Below are positions 1-6,980 of a stretch of 28,052 nt of DNA, piece after piece (position 1 is the stretch's first letter; each line of letters starts with the position of its first letter). The DNA is from a virus: positions 1 through 28,052 of the IMG/VR virus record IMGVR_UViG_3300027746_000080, one strand, 5' to 3'. The position numbers were made by a program, and so were the translations under genes. Under the pieces are notes generated by a model. The model saw only the letters and a list, made by a program, of their open reading frames with translations, was not told where the DNA came from and did no database searches.

Positions 1-58
1 AGTAAAGATAACGTGAGTAACCTTGAAAGACCCATAAGTATAGCTCATAAGTTATCAT

Positions 59-83
59 ACAGGTTCAAGTCCTGTCCTGACTA
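59..83 (+). tRNA. tRNA-like 3' end (T arm and acceptor strand only)
   Basis: A convincing T arm is visible: stem ACAGG (59-63) and CCTGT (71-75) around the loop TTCAAGT, followed by a 7-nt acceptor-like strand CCTGACT (76-82), A83 and a T-run. I could not find a matching 5' acceptor strand, D arm or anticodon stem in 1-58. The only clear pairing there is GATAAC (7-12) with GTTATC (51-56). Either the gene is cut by the window edge, or this is a degenerate or tRNA-like element. No amino-acid identity is assigned. Confidence 0.35.
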
Positions 84-94
84 TTTTTTAAACA

Positions 95-120
95 ACAGAA
101 GGACACTGATGTCCCTCTGT
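95..120 (+). promoter_or_regulatory. Hairpin in the leader of the DnaA-like gene
   Basis: An 11-step stem with one A-C mismatch (100/115) closes a CTGA tetraloop (106-109). It pairs 95-99 with 116-120 and 101-105 with 110-114. No T-run follows, so it is not a classical terminator. It lies 25 nt before the 146 start codon and may be a 5'UTR structure or processing site. Confidence 0.45.
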
Positions 121-145
121 AAAACAACAAACAAAACTCAGAGCA

Positions 146-553
146 ATGAAAGAAATAGATTTTTTAATAGGACAGATCACAAAGTATCAGCTAGATACCA
201 ACTCTAGAAATAGAGCCTATGTGTATAAGAGATACTATGTAATGTACAGGCTTAACAAATGTAAGCTCACACTTAGTGAAATAGGTAGGCTTATGAATAG
301 ACATCATGCTACTGTTATACATGGTATCAGAATGCACAGGAGATGGTCCAGGATGCAGGATAAAGTATATCTGCATGAGATAGAGCCATTAGTTGAGGCT
401 GCTGTTAATGACAATTATGAGGATAAGTACAAAGTTTCGGCAATAGAGCACTTTAATTACATCAATGTGAGGATTCAAATGCCTTGGGATTATGATAAGG
501 TCAATAAATTTAAAGATTATATGACAGCTAAAGAACTAGCTGAAATAATTTAA
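146..553 (+). CDS. Small DnaA domain IV-like DNA-binding protein
   Basis: 135 aa. Residues 40-65 carry a helix-turn-helix with the DnaA C-terminal signature pattern: L-x-EIGRLMNRHHATVIHGIR resembles the DnaA consensus GR-x3-RDHTTVxHAxxK. In DnaA this domain reads the DnaA box. The ATPase domain is absent and the protein is far shorter than DnaA, so it is a stand-alone binding domain plus about 70 residues of unknown fold. It may bind an origin or promoter. It is followed by a terminator and an AT-rich repeat-bearing gap, and then the primase-helicase, which suits a replication role. The start is the first ATG that includes the full domain. Domain resemblance is clear; function is inferred. 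Confidence 0.75.
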   Translation: MKEIDFLIGQITKYQLDTNSRNRAYVYKRYYVMYRLNKCKLTLSEIGRLMNRHHATVIHGIRMHRRWSRMQDKVYLHEIEPLVEAAVNDNYEDKYKVSAIEHFNYINVRIQMPWDYDKVNKFKDYMTAKELAEII

Positions 554-573
554 AGCTCTTAGGAGCTTTTTTT
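552..573 (+). terminator. Rho-independent terminator after the DnaA-like gene
   Basis: Perfect stem AAAGCTC (552-558) and GAGCTTT (563-569) with TTAG loop, running into seven T (567-573). The stop codon of the upstream gene is inside the stem. Confidence 0.85.
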
Positions 574-578
574 GTGCT

Positions 579-862
579 GTATAATTCCCTTACTGATATT
601 GACTTGTAGATAATTAGAACAAAAGTACAATTCACATCCCTATACTCTATAATATATATATTTTTATTTACAATATATTTTTAATAAAAAAAAAATTTAT
701 TTTCATATTAGGGGGTGAACAGTTTTTGGAAAAAAAAAGTGTTTTTTCGTTCTAATCTTCTACAGCCTAATAACAATAGGAGTTAAGACAGCACAAATAA
801 TAGCACAAAACAGCACAAATAATTTATTTTTGCACTTTAGTATCAATTATAAATTAATTTAT
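579..862. other. AT-rich non-coding gap, candidate replication origin
   Basis: No plausible gene is present. The stretch contains a very AT-rich run (about 642-710, including A10 at 688-697), a G5 tract at 711-715, and an inverted pair ATTAGAAC (613-620) / GTTCTAAT (749-756). Phased direct repeats sit at 789-823. It lies between a DnaA-domain-like gene and the primase-helicase. That position, the repeats and the AT-rich block are what a phage origin often shows. The origin call is inference; no canonical DnaA box (TTATCCACA) was seen here. Confidence 0.4.
789..823 (+). repeat. Iteron-like direct repeats
   Basis: The 13-mer CAGCACAAATAAT occurs at 789-801 and 811-823, a 22-bp period (about two helical turns). 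A third core, AGCACAAA, lies between them at 802-809. One inverted copy, TTTGTGCT, is at 571-578 right after the terminator. Phased copies are typical of binding sites for a replication or regulatory protein; the DnaA-like protein at 146-553 is the obvious candidate by position only. Confidence 0.6.
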
Positions 863-870
863 TACATTTG
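837..870 (+). promoter_or_regulatory. Candidate Bacteroidota-type promoter for the primase operon
   Basis: TACATTTG at 863-870 fits the Bacteroidota -7 element TAnnTTTG. The -33 region is poor (TTAG at 837-840, 22-nt spacer), so confidence is moderate. A start about 7 nt downstream (near 877) would begin the RNA at the 5' arm of the leader structure described next. Confidence 0.5.
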
Positions 871-875
871 CAAAC

Positions 876-957
876 AACATAATCGCCATGATAAAAAACA
901 TTAGAGAGTATAAATCCCTGCAATTCCTCCTGGCGGTTGTGTTAAGCAGGGACTCTC
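876..957 (+). ncRNA. Structured 5' leader with pseudoknot-compatible helices
   Basis: Helix 1 pairs 876-888 with 931-943 (13 bp including two G-U). Helix 2 pairs TCCCTGC (915-921) with GCAGGGA (946-952) and extends with GAGAG (904-908) to CTCTC (953-957) across a 6-nt bulge. The 5' arm of helix 2 lies in the loop of helix 1, so the two interleave, either as a pseudoknot or as competing folds. A third option, GTATAAAT (908-915) with ATTTATAC (964-971), would place a helix next to the primase start at 974. No riboswitch class is recognised. Confidence 0.5.
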
Positions 958-977
958 ACCTTTATTTATACTTATGA
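888..977 (+). CDS. Candidate leader peptide of the primase operon
   Basis: 29 codons, starting MIKNIREYKS and ending in a Leu/Tyr-rich tail (HLYLYL). Its TGA (975-977) overlaps the primase ATG (974-976) as ATGA, the same coupling seen at many junctions in this phage. Its ATG touches the top of helix 1 of the leader structure and its codons run through both helices, so translating it would reshape the RNA and could couple primase translation. It may instead be a chance ORF in a structured RNA; no homologue is recognised. Confidence 0.35.
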   Translation: MIKNIREYKSLQFLLAVVLSRDSHLYLYL

Positions 978-3334
978 AAGTAACTTTTTACAAATCAATT
1001 AAGGATGTATCACCTTATCAGAATAAGGATGTAGGATTCTACCTAGATAGGATTAAGAATGGCAAGTCTGAGCAGTTATGTAAAGACCTTAGATTCTCTA
1101 CTGATAAAGAGGAAAGGAAATCCATTAAGATGCAACTGCCAGTGGTCACCTTTGGAGGTGATTTCAGTAAGAGAAATAATGCATCTCTAAGAAAGGCATC
1201 AGGTTTACTGACTTTAGACTTTGATGATGTGCAGGATCTACCTGCTCTGATTGTAGAACTGAAAGCTCACAAATCTATCTTTGCCTGTTGGACATCACCA
1301 TCAGGTAATGGAGTAAAAGCTCTAGTCAAAATACCAATAGTACAGGATGACAAAGAATACAAAGAGTATTTTAAGCAGATATCTGCAGTATTCAATGGAG
1401 TAGATGAATCAGGGAAAGATATTGCAAGAGCTTGCTTTGAATCATATGATCCTGATATCTATGTTAATTTAGATGCTGAGAATTATATCATTGATTATGA
1501 TGTTATCCCATTTGAGAGCAGTGAGGTAGGTAGTATTACTAACATTAAGATCCTAGATACTGATGAGATAGCTAATAAGCTGATGACTTGGTTTAAAAAG
1601 AAGTATAATTCACAGAATAGAAACTCCTCACTCTATAAATTAGCAGCAGCCTTTAATGATTTTGGAGTGGATAAAAATACCTGTCAAGATTATTTAAAAG
1701 GATTTGAGCAGAAAGATTTTGGATCTGTAGAGATACTAGCTTTGATAAATTCTGCCTATAAAAAGACTGCTAACTTTAACACTAAGCAATTTGAGGATAA
1801 GGAGAAAAAAGATAAGCTGATTAATTTTGTGTTGAGTGGTAAGTCTGATGCTGTTATCCTAGAAGAGTTTAAAGAGTACAATAAAGAGAATATTGAGTCA
1901 GAGATTCAGACTATTAAGGAGGTAATTAAAGTAGATGAGTTTTGGAAATATGATTTTAAAGGTGATGTATTAATTATACCATACAGATTCAAGCTATTTT
2001 TAGAGAATCTACAGTACTATAAGTACTATCCTGTAGCTAATACTAAGACCTTTGTATTTATTACTAAGAATGAGAACTTTATTAATCATGTCTCTGAATT
2101 TCAGATAAAGGATAGAGTAATGGAGTACCTGGTCCAATCAAATCGGATACCTGTATTTGATGCTGTAGCTGAGAAGTCTAAACTCTTTACTCCTCAATAC
2201 CTTAGCATGATAGATACTGCTAATGTAGAGATGGAAAGGGATGGGATAGACTATGGTATGATTTACTATAAGAATGCAGCTGTAAAAGTATTTGCTAAGC
2301 ACCATGAGATATATGAATACTCAGAGCTAAAGGGTTATGTTTGGAATAATCAGATAATAGATAGAGATTTAATAGATGCTGATCACCATGAGTCAATGTT
2401 CAGGTCTTTCATTTGGTTTATCTCAGGGCAGGAGGTAGAGAGATATGATACTATGAAGAGCGTGATAGGCTATATGCTGCACTCTTATAAGACATCAGCT
2501 AATAACAAAGCAATTATTCTCAATGATGAAACTATCTCAGATAATCCTAATGGAGGTAGTGGTAAAGGTATTCTAATTAATGCTATAGGATACATGAAAA
2601 AAGTTAGCACTATTGATGGTAAGACCTTTGACTCAAATAAATCATTTCCCTATCAGACTGTCTCTTCTGACTGCCAGGTCCTAGCATTTGATGATGTAAG
2701 AAAGAACTTTAATTTTGAGAGCTTATTTAGTATAATCACTGAGGGTCTTACTATTGAATACAAAGGTAGAGATGCAATTAAACTACCTGTAAAAGACTCA
2801 CCTAAAGTACTTATCTCTACTAACTACACTATCAAAGCAGATGGTGGCTCTTTCAAGCGTAGGATGTTTGAGGTAGAGCTGAGTAGTTATTTTGGTACTC
2901 ACCATACTCCATTTGATGAGTTTGGCTCTATGCTGTTTGAGGATTGGGATGAGCAGGAATGGGCAAGGTTTGACCATTACATGATTAACTGCTTGAATTA
3001 TTACCTAAAGAATGGTCTAGTAGAATCTGAGGCTAAGAATCTAGAGCTAAGAAAGTTTATCAATGAGACATCTCAAGACTTTATAGAATGGGTAGATAAT
3101 AAGAATCTAGCATTTGACCAAAGATTGAATAAGGTATCTATGTTTGAGAACTTTATAGCAGAATACACTGATCAAAAGAAATACCTGACCAACAGAACAT
3201 TCAACAAATGGTGTAAGAAGTATGCAGAATACAATGGTAAGGAGTATGTAGATGGATCTAGCAATGGTGCTAGGTGGTTTGAGATTAAGTCACAAAGAGA
3301 TCCTGATGTATGGGATAGTATAAATTATAATTGA
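974..3334 (+). CDS. Primase-helicase (BT4734/VirE-N primase domain plus SF3-type helicase)
   Basis: 786 aa. Residues 1-170 match the BT4734/VirE N-terminal primase-like family: LTLDFDDV (79-86, acidic pair), SPSGNGVKALVKI (108-120) and ARACFESYDPDIY (151-163). The C-terminal ATPase has a Walker A GGSGKG near 527-532, Walker B VLAFDDV near 569-575, a sensor-like KVLISTNY near 611-618 and an arginine pair FKRRMFEVE near 626-634, as in D5/SF3 viral helicases. The enzyme would unwind and prime at the phage origin. It is preceded by a structured leader and followed after 1 nt by a nuclease gene. Specific partner proteins are not evident from sequence. Confidence 0.85.
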   Translation: MKVTFYKSIKDVSPYQNKDVGFYLDRIKNGKSEQLCKDLRFSTDKEERKSIKMQLPVVTFGGDFSKRNNASLRKASGLLTLDFDDVQDLPALIVELKAHKSIFACWTSPSGNGVKALVKIPIVQDDKEYKEYFKQISAVFNGVDESGKDIARACFESYDPDIYVNLDAENYIIDYDVIPFESSEVGSITNIKILDTDEIANKLMTWFKKKYNSQNRNSSLYKLAAAFNDFGVDKNTCQDYLKGFEQKDFGSVEILALINSAYKKTANFNTKQFEDKEKKDKLINFVLSGKSDAVILEEFKEYNKENIESEIQTIKEVIKVDEFWKYDFKGDVLIIPYRFKLFLENLQYYKYYPVANTKTFVFITKNENFINHVSEFQIKDRVMEYLVQSNRIPVFDAVAEKSKLFTPQYLSMIDTANVEMERDGIDYGMIYYKNAAVKVFAKHHEIYEYSELKGYVWNNQIIDRDLIDADHHESMFRSFIWFISGQEVERYDTMKSVIGYMLHSYKTSANNKAIILNDETISDNPNGGSGKGILINAIGYMKKVSTIDGKTFDSNKSFPYQTVSSDCQVLAFDDVRKNFNFESLFSIITEGLTIEYKGRDAIKLPVKDSPKVLISTNYTIKADGGSFKRRMFEVELSSYFGTHHTPFDEFGSMLFEDWDEQEWARFDHYMINCLNYYLKNGLVESEAKNLELRKFINETSQDFIEWVDNKNLAFDQRLNKVSMFENFIAEYTDQKKYLTNRTFNKWCKKYAEYNGKEYVDGSSNGARWFEIKSQRDPDVWDSINYN

Positions 3335-3335
3335 T

Positions 3336-3800
3336 ATGAACAAAGAAAACAAAGCAATCCTAAAAGCCCTAGAACTAGCTAGCCTATCAGCTAAATATCC
3401 TAACAATGCTTACATTCCTTTATCTAATTGGAAAGATGACTCAGCTAATGCACTGACTCAATGTATCACTGCATTTATAAATTTCTCAGGCTACCAAGCT
3501 GAGAGGATTAATACAATGGGAGTCTATAGAGAGGGTAAGAAGATACAGGTAGGTGAGAATAGTAGACAGCTGAAAGGCACATGGACTCCTAGCACCTCCA
3601 CTAAAGGCTCAGCTGATATATCTGCCACCATTAGAGGTAGATCAGTGAAGATTGAGGTGAAGTATGGTAAGGATAAGCAGTCAGAAGTGCAGAAGAGGTA
3701 TCAGCAAAGCATAGAAGCTGCAGGGGGTACATACTTTATTGCAAGAACTTTTGATGAATTTATGATTTTTTATTATAATTTTATTGCAGATATGAATTAA
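3336..3800 (+). CDS. VRR-NUC-type endonuclease
   Basis: 154 aa. The C-terminal half carries the VRR-NUC/PD-(D/E)xK pattern: GSAD at 91-94, IEVK at 106-109 (catalytic E-x-K), then glutamines 115 and 123 and a GG turn at 130-131 before a TYFIARTFDEF strand-helix. The first 80 residues are probably helical and unassigned. VRR-NUC proteins in phages cut branched or structured DNA during recombination and replication. It starts one base after the primase-helicase stop, so it is cotranscribed and probably coupled. Assignment rests on motifs; the exact substrate is unknown. Confidence 0.75.
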   Translation: MNKENKAILKALELASLSAKYPNNAYIPLSNWKDDSANALTQCITAFINFSGYQAERINTMGVYREGKKIQVGENSRQLKGTWTPSTSTKGSADISATIRGRSVKIEVKYGKDKQSEVQKRYQQSIEAAGGTYFIARTFDEFMIFYYNFIADMN

Positions 3801-3813
3801 TTGATTATCTTTG
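3784..3813 (+). promoter_or_regulatory. Bacteroidota-type promoter for the erf operon
   Basis: TTG (3784-3786), a 19-nt spacer and TATCTTTG (3806-3813) match TTG-N19-TAnnTTTG exactly. The -33 block TTTTATTGCAG is also found at the promoter near 26405, so both are probably host-RNAP early promoters. It overlaps the 3' end of the VRR-NUC gene and lies 24 nt before the erf start. Confidence 0.8.
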
Positions 3814-3837
3814 TTGAAATAATTTAAATTTATACAC

Positions 3838-4377
3838 ATGGAAACAAAAACAAAAGCTGTAGTACCAGCACCTGTACTAACACTGCACCAAAAGCTACAC
3901 AAAGCTAAGCAGTCAATCGGCAAAGTAGCTAAGAATGCTACCAATCCTCACTTTAAAAAGTCCTACAGTGACATCAATGCAATCATTGAGGCAGTAGAGC
4001 CTATCTTATTAGAGAATGGTCTACTATTACTGCAGCCTATTCAAGGCAATTCAGTATGTACTCAGATTATTTGCATAGATTCTAATGAGTTAATAGAGTC
4101 ATGCATGGAACTACCTGCTGGACTTAATCCTCAGCAAATGGGATCATGTTTGACCTACTACCGCAGGTACACATTGGTCAGCCTTTGCTCGCTTCAATCT
4201 GTAGATGACGATGCAAATCTAGCAAGTGTACCTGTTAAGGCAGCTAAGCCTGGACTATCTAATCAAAGATTTGATGAGGCATTAGTATCTATTCAGGAGG
4301 GTAAGTTTACTATCCCTAAGCTAAGAGAGACCTTTGAGCTTACTGATTTACAACTTAAAGCACTTATGCTACTATGA
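3838..4377 (+). CDS. erf: Erf-family single-strand annealing protein
   Basis: 179 aa. The ERF-family signature is clear: NPHFKKSYSDINAIIEAVEPILLENGL (about 36-62, shown here in two parts as NPHFKKSYSDIN and AVEPILLENGL) and QQMGSCLTYYRRYTLVSLCSL with a following DDDAN acidic turn. ERF proteins anneal complementary single strands and promote circularisation or recombination of phage DNA. The C-terminal 50 residues look like a short helical tail. It has its own host-type promoter and overlaps the next gene, an exonuclease, by ATGA, giving the usual annealase-exonuclease pair. Confidence 0.88.
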   Translation: METKTKAVVPAPVLTLHQKLHKAKQSIGKVAKNATNPHFKKSYSDINAIIEAVEPILLENGLLLLQPIQGNSVCTQIICIDSNELIESCMELPAGLNPQQMGSCLTYYRRYTLVSLCSLQSVDDDANLASVPVKAAKPGLSNQRFDEALVSIQEGKFTIPKLRETFELTDLQLKALMLL

Positions 4378-4994
4378 AATGGCATCCATCATCACTAGGA
4401 AAACTAATGACAGCATCTCGGACTAAGTCTGAGGTGCTATCTGAAACTACTAAGACCTACATTAGAGGTGTAGCTAAGCAGGATTTCTATGGTTATAATG
4501 TAGAGCTGAATAACAAGTATATTAATAAGGGCAATCTACAGGAGAATGATTCTATTGCTCTACTCAATACTGTATCATTCACTAGCATGGTCAAAAACAC
4601 TGAAAGACTCAATAACGAATGGCTCACAGGAGAGGCTGATATAGTTCTAGATGACCAAATCATAGACATTAAGACTTCATGGTCCTTAGAAACGTTCCCT
4701 GCTACTCCTGAAGAGGGTATAAATAAAGATTATGAGTGGCAGCTAAGAGCTTACATGATGTTATATGATAAGAACTATGCTAGTCTAGTCTATTGTATGG
4801 TCTCTACAGATCCATCTCTACTGAATGAATGGGAGAACTTATCACTGCATCAGGTAGATCACATAGCTCCTGAGAAAAGAATCACTACTCTACTCTTCAC
4901 TAGAGACATTGAGCTTGAGGAGGAGATAAAGGTAAGACTGCATCACTGCACTCAGTACTATGTAACATATATTAATCAATTAAATAATAAATAA
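4374..4994 (+). CDS. YqaJ/RecB-like recombination exonuclease
   Basis: 206 aa. PD-(D/E)xK exonuclease motifs are present in order: an N-terminal helix with NKGNLQEN (51-58), GEAD (86-89), IDIK (97-100, catalytic D and K) and a Q-x-x-AYMML helix from Q123. This arrangement fits YqaJ/lambda-exo/RecB-nuclease relatives. It would resect duplex ends to give single strands for the Erf protein whose gene overlaps it by 4 nt. Length matches small phage exonucleases. Family assignment is good; polarity of digestion cannot be read from sequence. Confidence 0.78.
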   Translation: MKWHPSSLGKLMTASRTKSEVLSETTKTYIRGVAKQDFYGYNVELNNKYINKGNLQENDSIALLNTVSFTSMVKNTERLNNEWLTGEADIVLDDQIIDIKTSWSLETFPATPEEGINKDYEWQLRAYMMLYDKNYASLVYCMVSTDPSLLNEWENLSLHQVDHIAPEKRITTLLFTRDIELEEEIKVRLHHCTQYYVTYINQLNNK

Positions 4995-4995
4995 G

Positions 4996-5172
4996 ATGGA
5001 ACAAGAAGATTTTTACAAGACTGCATTAATTGCAGCACTACAAGCACTAATACACAACAATCCTGGCATCAGTGCCAAGTTTGCTGCTAAGAAAGCTAAG
5101 GAGTATGCTATGGAACTAGAGACACTACACTATGGTGAGTACAACAATCCATTCCCTGATAAAGTAGTATGA
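4996..5172 (+). CDS. Small acidic-helical hypothetical protein
   Basis: 58 aa, beginning MEQEDFYKTALIAALQAL and ending NPFPDKVV. One long amphipathic helix is likely (residues 3-43, alanine- and lysine-rich), with no membrane segment. It starts 1 nt after the exonuclease stop and overlaps the next small gene by ATGA, so it is part of the recombination operon. No family is recognised. Confidence 0.65.
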   Translation: MEQEDFYKTALIAALQALIHNNPGISAKFAAKKAKEYAMELETLHYGEYNNPFPDKVV

Positions 5173-5261
5173 CAGAAAAAACACTAGCAATTATCCTAAC
5201 TATAGTAGTCTATGGATTTGCACTGATCGGAGTATATAAATTAATAACAACTATAATATGA
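5169..5261 (+). CDS. Single-pass membrane micro-protein
   Basis: 30 aa, MTEKTLAIILTIVVYGFALI then a short VYKLITTII end: essentially one transmembrane helix. Both its start and its stop overlap neighbouring genes by ATGA, which argues that it is translated despite its size. Function unknown; small inner-membrane proteins of this type in phage early operons sometimes alter host physiology, but that is only a possibility here. Confidence 0.5.
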   Translation: MTEKTLAIILTIVVYGFALIGVYKLITTII

Positions 5262-5587
5262 ATGAGTACAAAGTAAAAGGACTTATCAAAGTGATAGGTG
5301 ATACCGTACAGGTGACTGAGAAATTCTCTAAGAGAGAAGTAGTAATAACAGTAGAGGATGGCAAATATCCTCAATACATCACCCTACAAGCTACAGGAGA
5401 CAAAACAGCTCTACTAGATGGCTGTAGAGTAGGTGAAGAGGTGGAGGCATCATTCAATCTGAGAGGTAGAGAATGGCAGGATAAGCATTTCAACTCTTTA
5501 GAGTTATGGAAGATTGAGCTATTAACTGCAGCTGCAGTAGCTCCTGCTCATGTACCTGATAATCCTGGTGATGATCTCCCTTTCTAA
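5258..5587 (+). CDS. DUF3127-like single-stranded DNA-binding protein
   Basis: 109 aa. The N-terminal 90 residues show the beta-rich pattern of Bacteroidota DUF3127 proteins (KGLIKVIGDTVQVTEKFSKR, then REVVITVEDG and WQDKHFNSLELWKIE). The tail ends GDDLPF, an acidic-hydrophobic tip like the SSB C-terminal tail that recruits partner proteins. This fits an SSB-like role with the adjacent exonuclease, annealase and primase-helicase. It overlaps its upstream neighbour by ATGA. Binding of ssDNA is inferred from fold type and tail. Confidence 0.75.
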   Translation: MNEYKVKGLIKVIGDTVQVTEKFSKREVVITVEDGKYPQYITLQATGDKTALLDGCRVGEEVEASFNLRGREWQDKHFNSLELWKIELLTAAAVAPAHVPDNPGDDLPF

Positions 5588-5771
5588 GGGGCAGAGCTTA
5601 AAAGACTTTATGATTAAAGAGACTAAGTCTAAGCTCACCCATAGATATAAGCTCAGTCATTATGCTGAGGATATCGGAGTCTCTTACTGCTCCATTTGGA
5701 GATTCATCAATGGTAAGGCTGTCAATGAGCAGTTCTATCTCAAATGGTGGAAAAATTATCTAAATAATTAA
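5571..5771 (+). CDS. Small helix-turn-helix-like protein
   Basis: 66 aa from ATG 5571, or 53 aa from ATG 5610. The region YAEDIGVSYCSIWRFINGKA looks like a short HTH, of the type found in small phage DNA-binding proteins, followed by a Trp/Lys-rich C-terminus (LKWWKNYL). ATG 5571 overlaps the DUF3127 gene by 17 nt; ATG 5610 avoids overlap and keeps the whole HTH, so the start is uncertain. It ends the early operon just before a terminator-like hairpin, a sensible place for a regulator. Confidence 0.6.
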   Translation: MISLSKGQSLKDFMIKETKSKLTHRYKLSHYAEDIGVSYCSIWRFINGKAVNEQFYLKWWKNYLNN

Positions 5772-5780
5772 TAACTTTAT

Positions 5781-5810
5781 GGCAGTCTTATGGCTGCCTT
5801 TGTTATTTTT
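5781..5810 (+). terminator. Weak terminator-like hairpin
   Basis: GGCAG (5781-5785) pairs with CTGCC (5794-5798) around an 8-nt loop, followed by the T-rich tract TTTGTTATTTTT. The 5-bp stem is short, so termination is probably partial. Confidence 0.5.
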
Positions 5811-5815
5811 GGCAG

Positions 5816-6067
5816 ATGAACATACTAACCTATATCGCAATATCATGGTTTATAGTAAACTTTGAGCCATTACAGCTACTGATTGACTCAATCTTTAGCA
5901 AATTTAAGCCTAGCATTCTAGCAATGTATCTGCATTCATCTGCTACCTGTATCAAATGCATATCTTTTTGGCTAACATTAATTTGCACCTGGTCCTTTAT
6001 TGAAGCAACTATTGTAGCCTTACTATCGTTTATATTACAGGAATGTTTACAGAAGCTGAGCAAGTAA
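5816..6067 (+). CDS. Small multi-pass membrane protein with CxxC-FW motif
   Basis: 83 aa. About three hydrophobic stretches: 1-15, 30-43 and 50-74. The central CIKCISFWLTL resembles a cysteine-pair membrane motif that I recall from small Bacteroidota phage proteins. The start at 5816 comes just after the terminator-like hairpin. It overlaps the next gene by 25 nt. Function unknown; membrane location is predicted from hydrophobicity. Confidence 0.6.
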   Translation: MNILTYIAISWFIVNFEPLQLLIDSIFSKFKPSILAMYLHSSATCIKCISFWLTLICTWSFIEATIVALLSFILQECLQKLSK

Positions 6068-6243
6068 TAATAGAATATGTTTTCAGTCTACCTGAGAAAG
6101 AGCAATCCTATAAGACTCACTTATTAAAACTTAAGGCTATAAAAGATAGGTTGCTTGGTTATGAAAAGGAATGTTTCTGTGGCAGTGTGAGGAGAAAGAT
6201 ATGGCTTAAGGATTTCAAGCAATGGTATGAGACCTATACTTGA
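6043..6243 (+). CDS. Conserved-looking small hypothetical protein
   Basis: 66 aa, soluble and mostly helical, with a single CFCG motif (residues 44-47) and an aromatic, basic C-terminus (WLKDFKQWYETYT). It overlaps the preceding membrane protein gene and the following sigma-like gene by 25 and 17 nt, so the three are translated from one message. No family is recognised. CFCG could be a metal ligand half-site or a redox pair. Confidence 0.6.
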   Translation: MFTEAEQVIIEYVFSLPEKEQSYKTHLLKLKAIKDRLLGYEKECFCGSVRRKIWLKDFKQWYETYT

Positions 6244-6754
6244 CAACTACATATCAGCTCACTACAAAGAGATAAGGAAATACACTAACTATTTTCTAGT
6301 AAGAATGAAGTCTACTATATCAGCCGATGCTGTAATAAATAACTCTTTTTTATATTTATGTAATATAGATATAGAGGTGACTGATCCAGGTAAGGTGAAA
6401 GCATATCTATTAAATACTATTAAGATGCAAATACTATGGTCTACATCACTAACTAATAGACAGGAGAGAGTGACAGCTACAGATAGTACTATGCCGATAG
6501 TGATGGATGATGATACTGATTTGTGGGATAAGATTAGAGAAGATATGCAGTATCAGAACAACATGGCAGTTATTGAGACTTATAGAGGGAGGATAACAGA
6601 TAGGATTAAGCTGATAGTGTTTCAATGTTACTTTGACAAAGGATACAGTACAGCTAGAGCAATGGCAGAATACTTTAAGATACCTGTAACATCTGCCCAT
6701 TATTGGATACAAGAAATTAAAAACGATTTAAAACAACTAAGAGATGAAAATTAA
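6227..6754 (+). CDS. Sigma-factor-like DNA-binding protein
   Basis: 175 aa with a small two-domain layout like ECF sigma factors. Residues 8-70 form a helical region with ADAVINNSFLYL and KVKAYLLNTIKMQILW, similar in pattern to sigma region 2. An acidic linker (93-107) follows. Residues 125-170 contain a C-terminal HTH (YSTARAMAEYFKIPVTSAHY) placed as in sigma region 4. It lies just before the terminase genes and hence before the late region, which carries its own repeated promoter-like motif. Similarity is by pattern only, so a non-sigma HTH regulator is possible. It overlaps its neighbours on both sides (17 nt and 11 nt). Confidence 0.5.
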   Translation: MRPILDNYISAHYKEIRKYTNYFLVRMKSTISADAVINNSFLYLCNIDIEVTDPGKVKAYLLNTIKMQILWSTSLTNRQERVTATDSTMPIVMDDDTDLWDKIREDMQYQNNMAVIETYRGRITDRIKLIVFQCYFDKGYSTARAMAEYFKIPVTSAHYWIQEIKNDLKQLRDEN

Positions 6755-6980
6755 AGATGAATTTATTGGAGTAAAAGTATCTCACAAAGGTAATAATGTG
6801 AATGTCTCAACTGAGAATTATACTTTTTGTGAGTCTATAGGATTAGGCTATATGTTTGAAGAGCCTACGGTATCAGAGCCTAAAGTAGTAAAGTATAAAG
6901 CAGTCAAAGGACCAATACCTGCTCCTGTAGTAGATGAGCCTGCTGTAGAATCTGATGAGGATGGCACAGAAGCAGAGTAG
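6744..6980 (+). CDS. Small protein with acidic Pro-rich tail
   Basis: 78 aa. An N-terminal beta-like part (MKIKDEFIGVKVSHKG and the NYTFCESIGLGYMF region) is followed by a low-complexity Val/Pro/Glu tail ending in EDGTEAE. I recall similar short proteins beside terminase genes of Bacteroidota phages, without known function. It overlaps the sigma-like gene by 11 nt and the next small gene by 20 nt. Confidence 0.6.
   Translation: MKIKDEFIGVKVSHKGNNVNVSTENYTFCESIGLGYMFEEPTVSEPKVVKYKAVKGPIPAPVVDEPAVESDEDGTEAE

Noticed and set aside
13-207. 64-aa ORF across the tRNA-like arm
   Set aside because: It runs through the T arm and the hairpin and overlaps the DnaA-like gene in another frame.
642-710. 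AT-rich block read as a coding region
   Set aside because: No open frame of useful length and extreme homopolymer content; treated as non-coding.
5252-5264. TATAATATGAATG resembling the late motif
   Set aside because: It lacks the TAGTTAT part and the spaced TRAACA box, and the start is explained by ATGA coupling.
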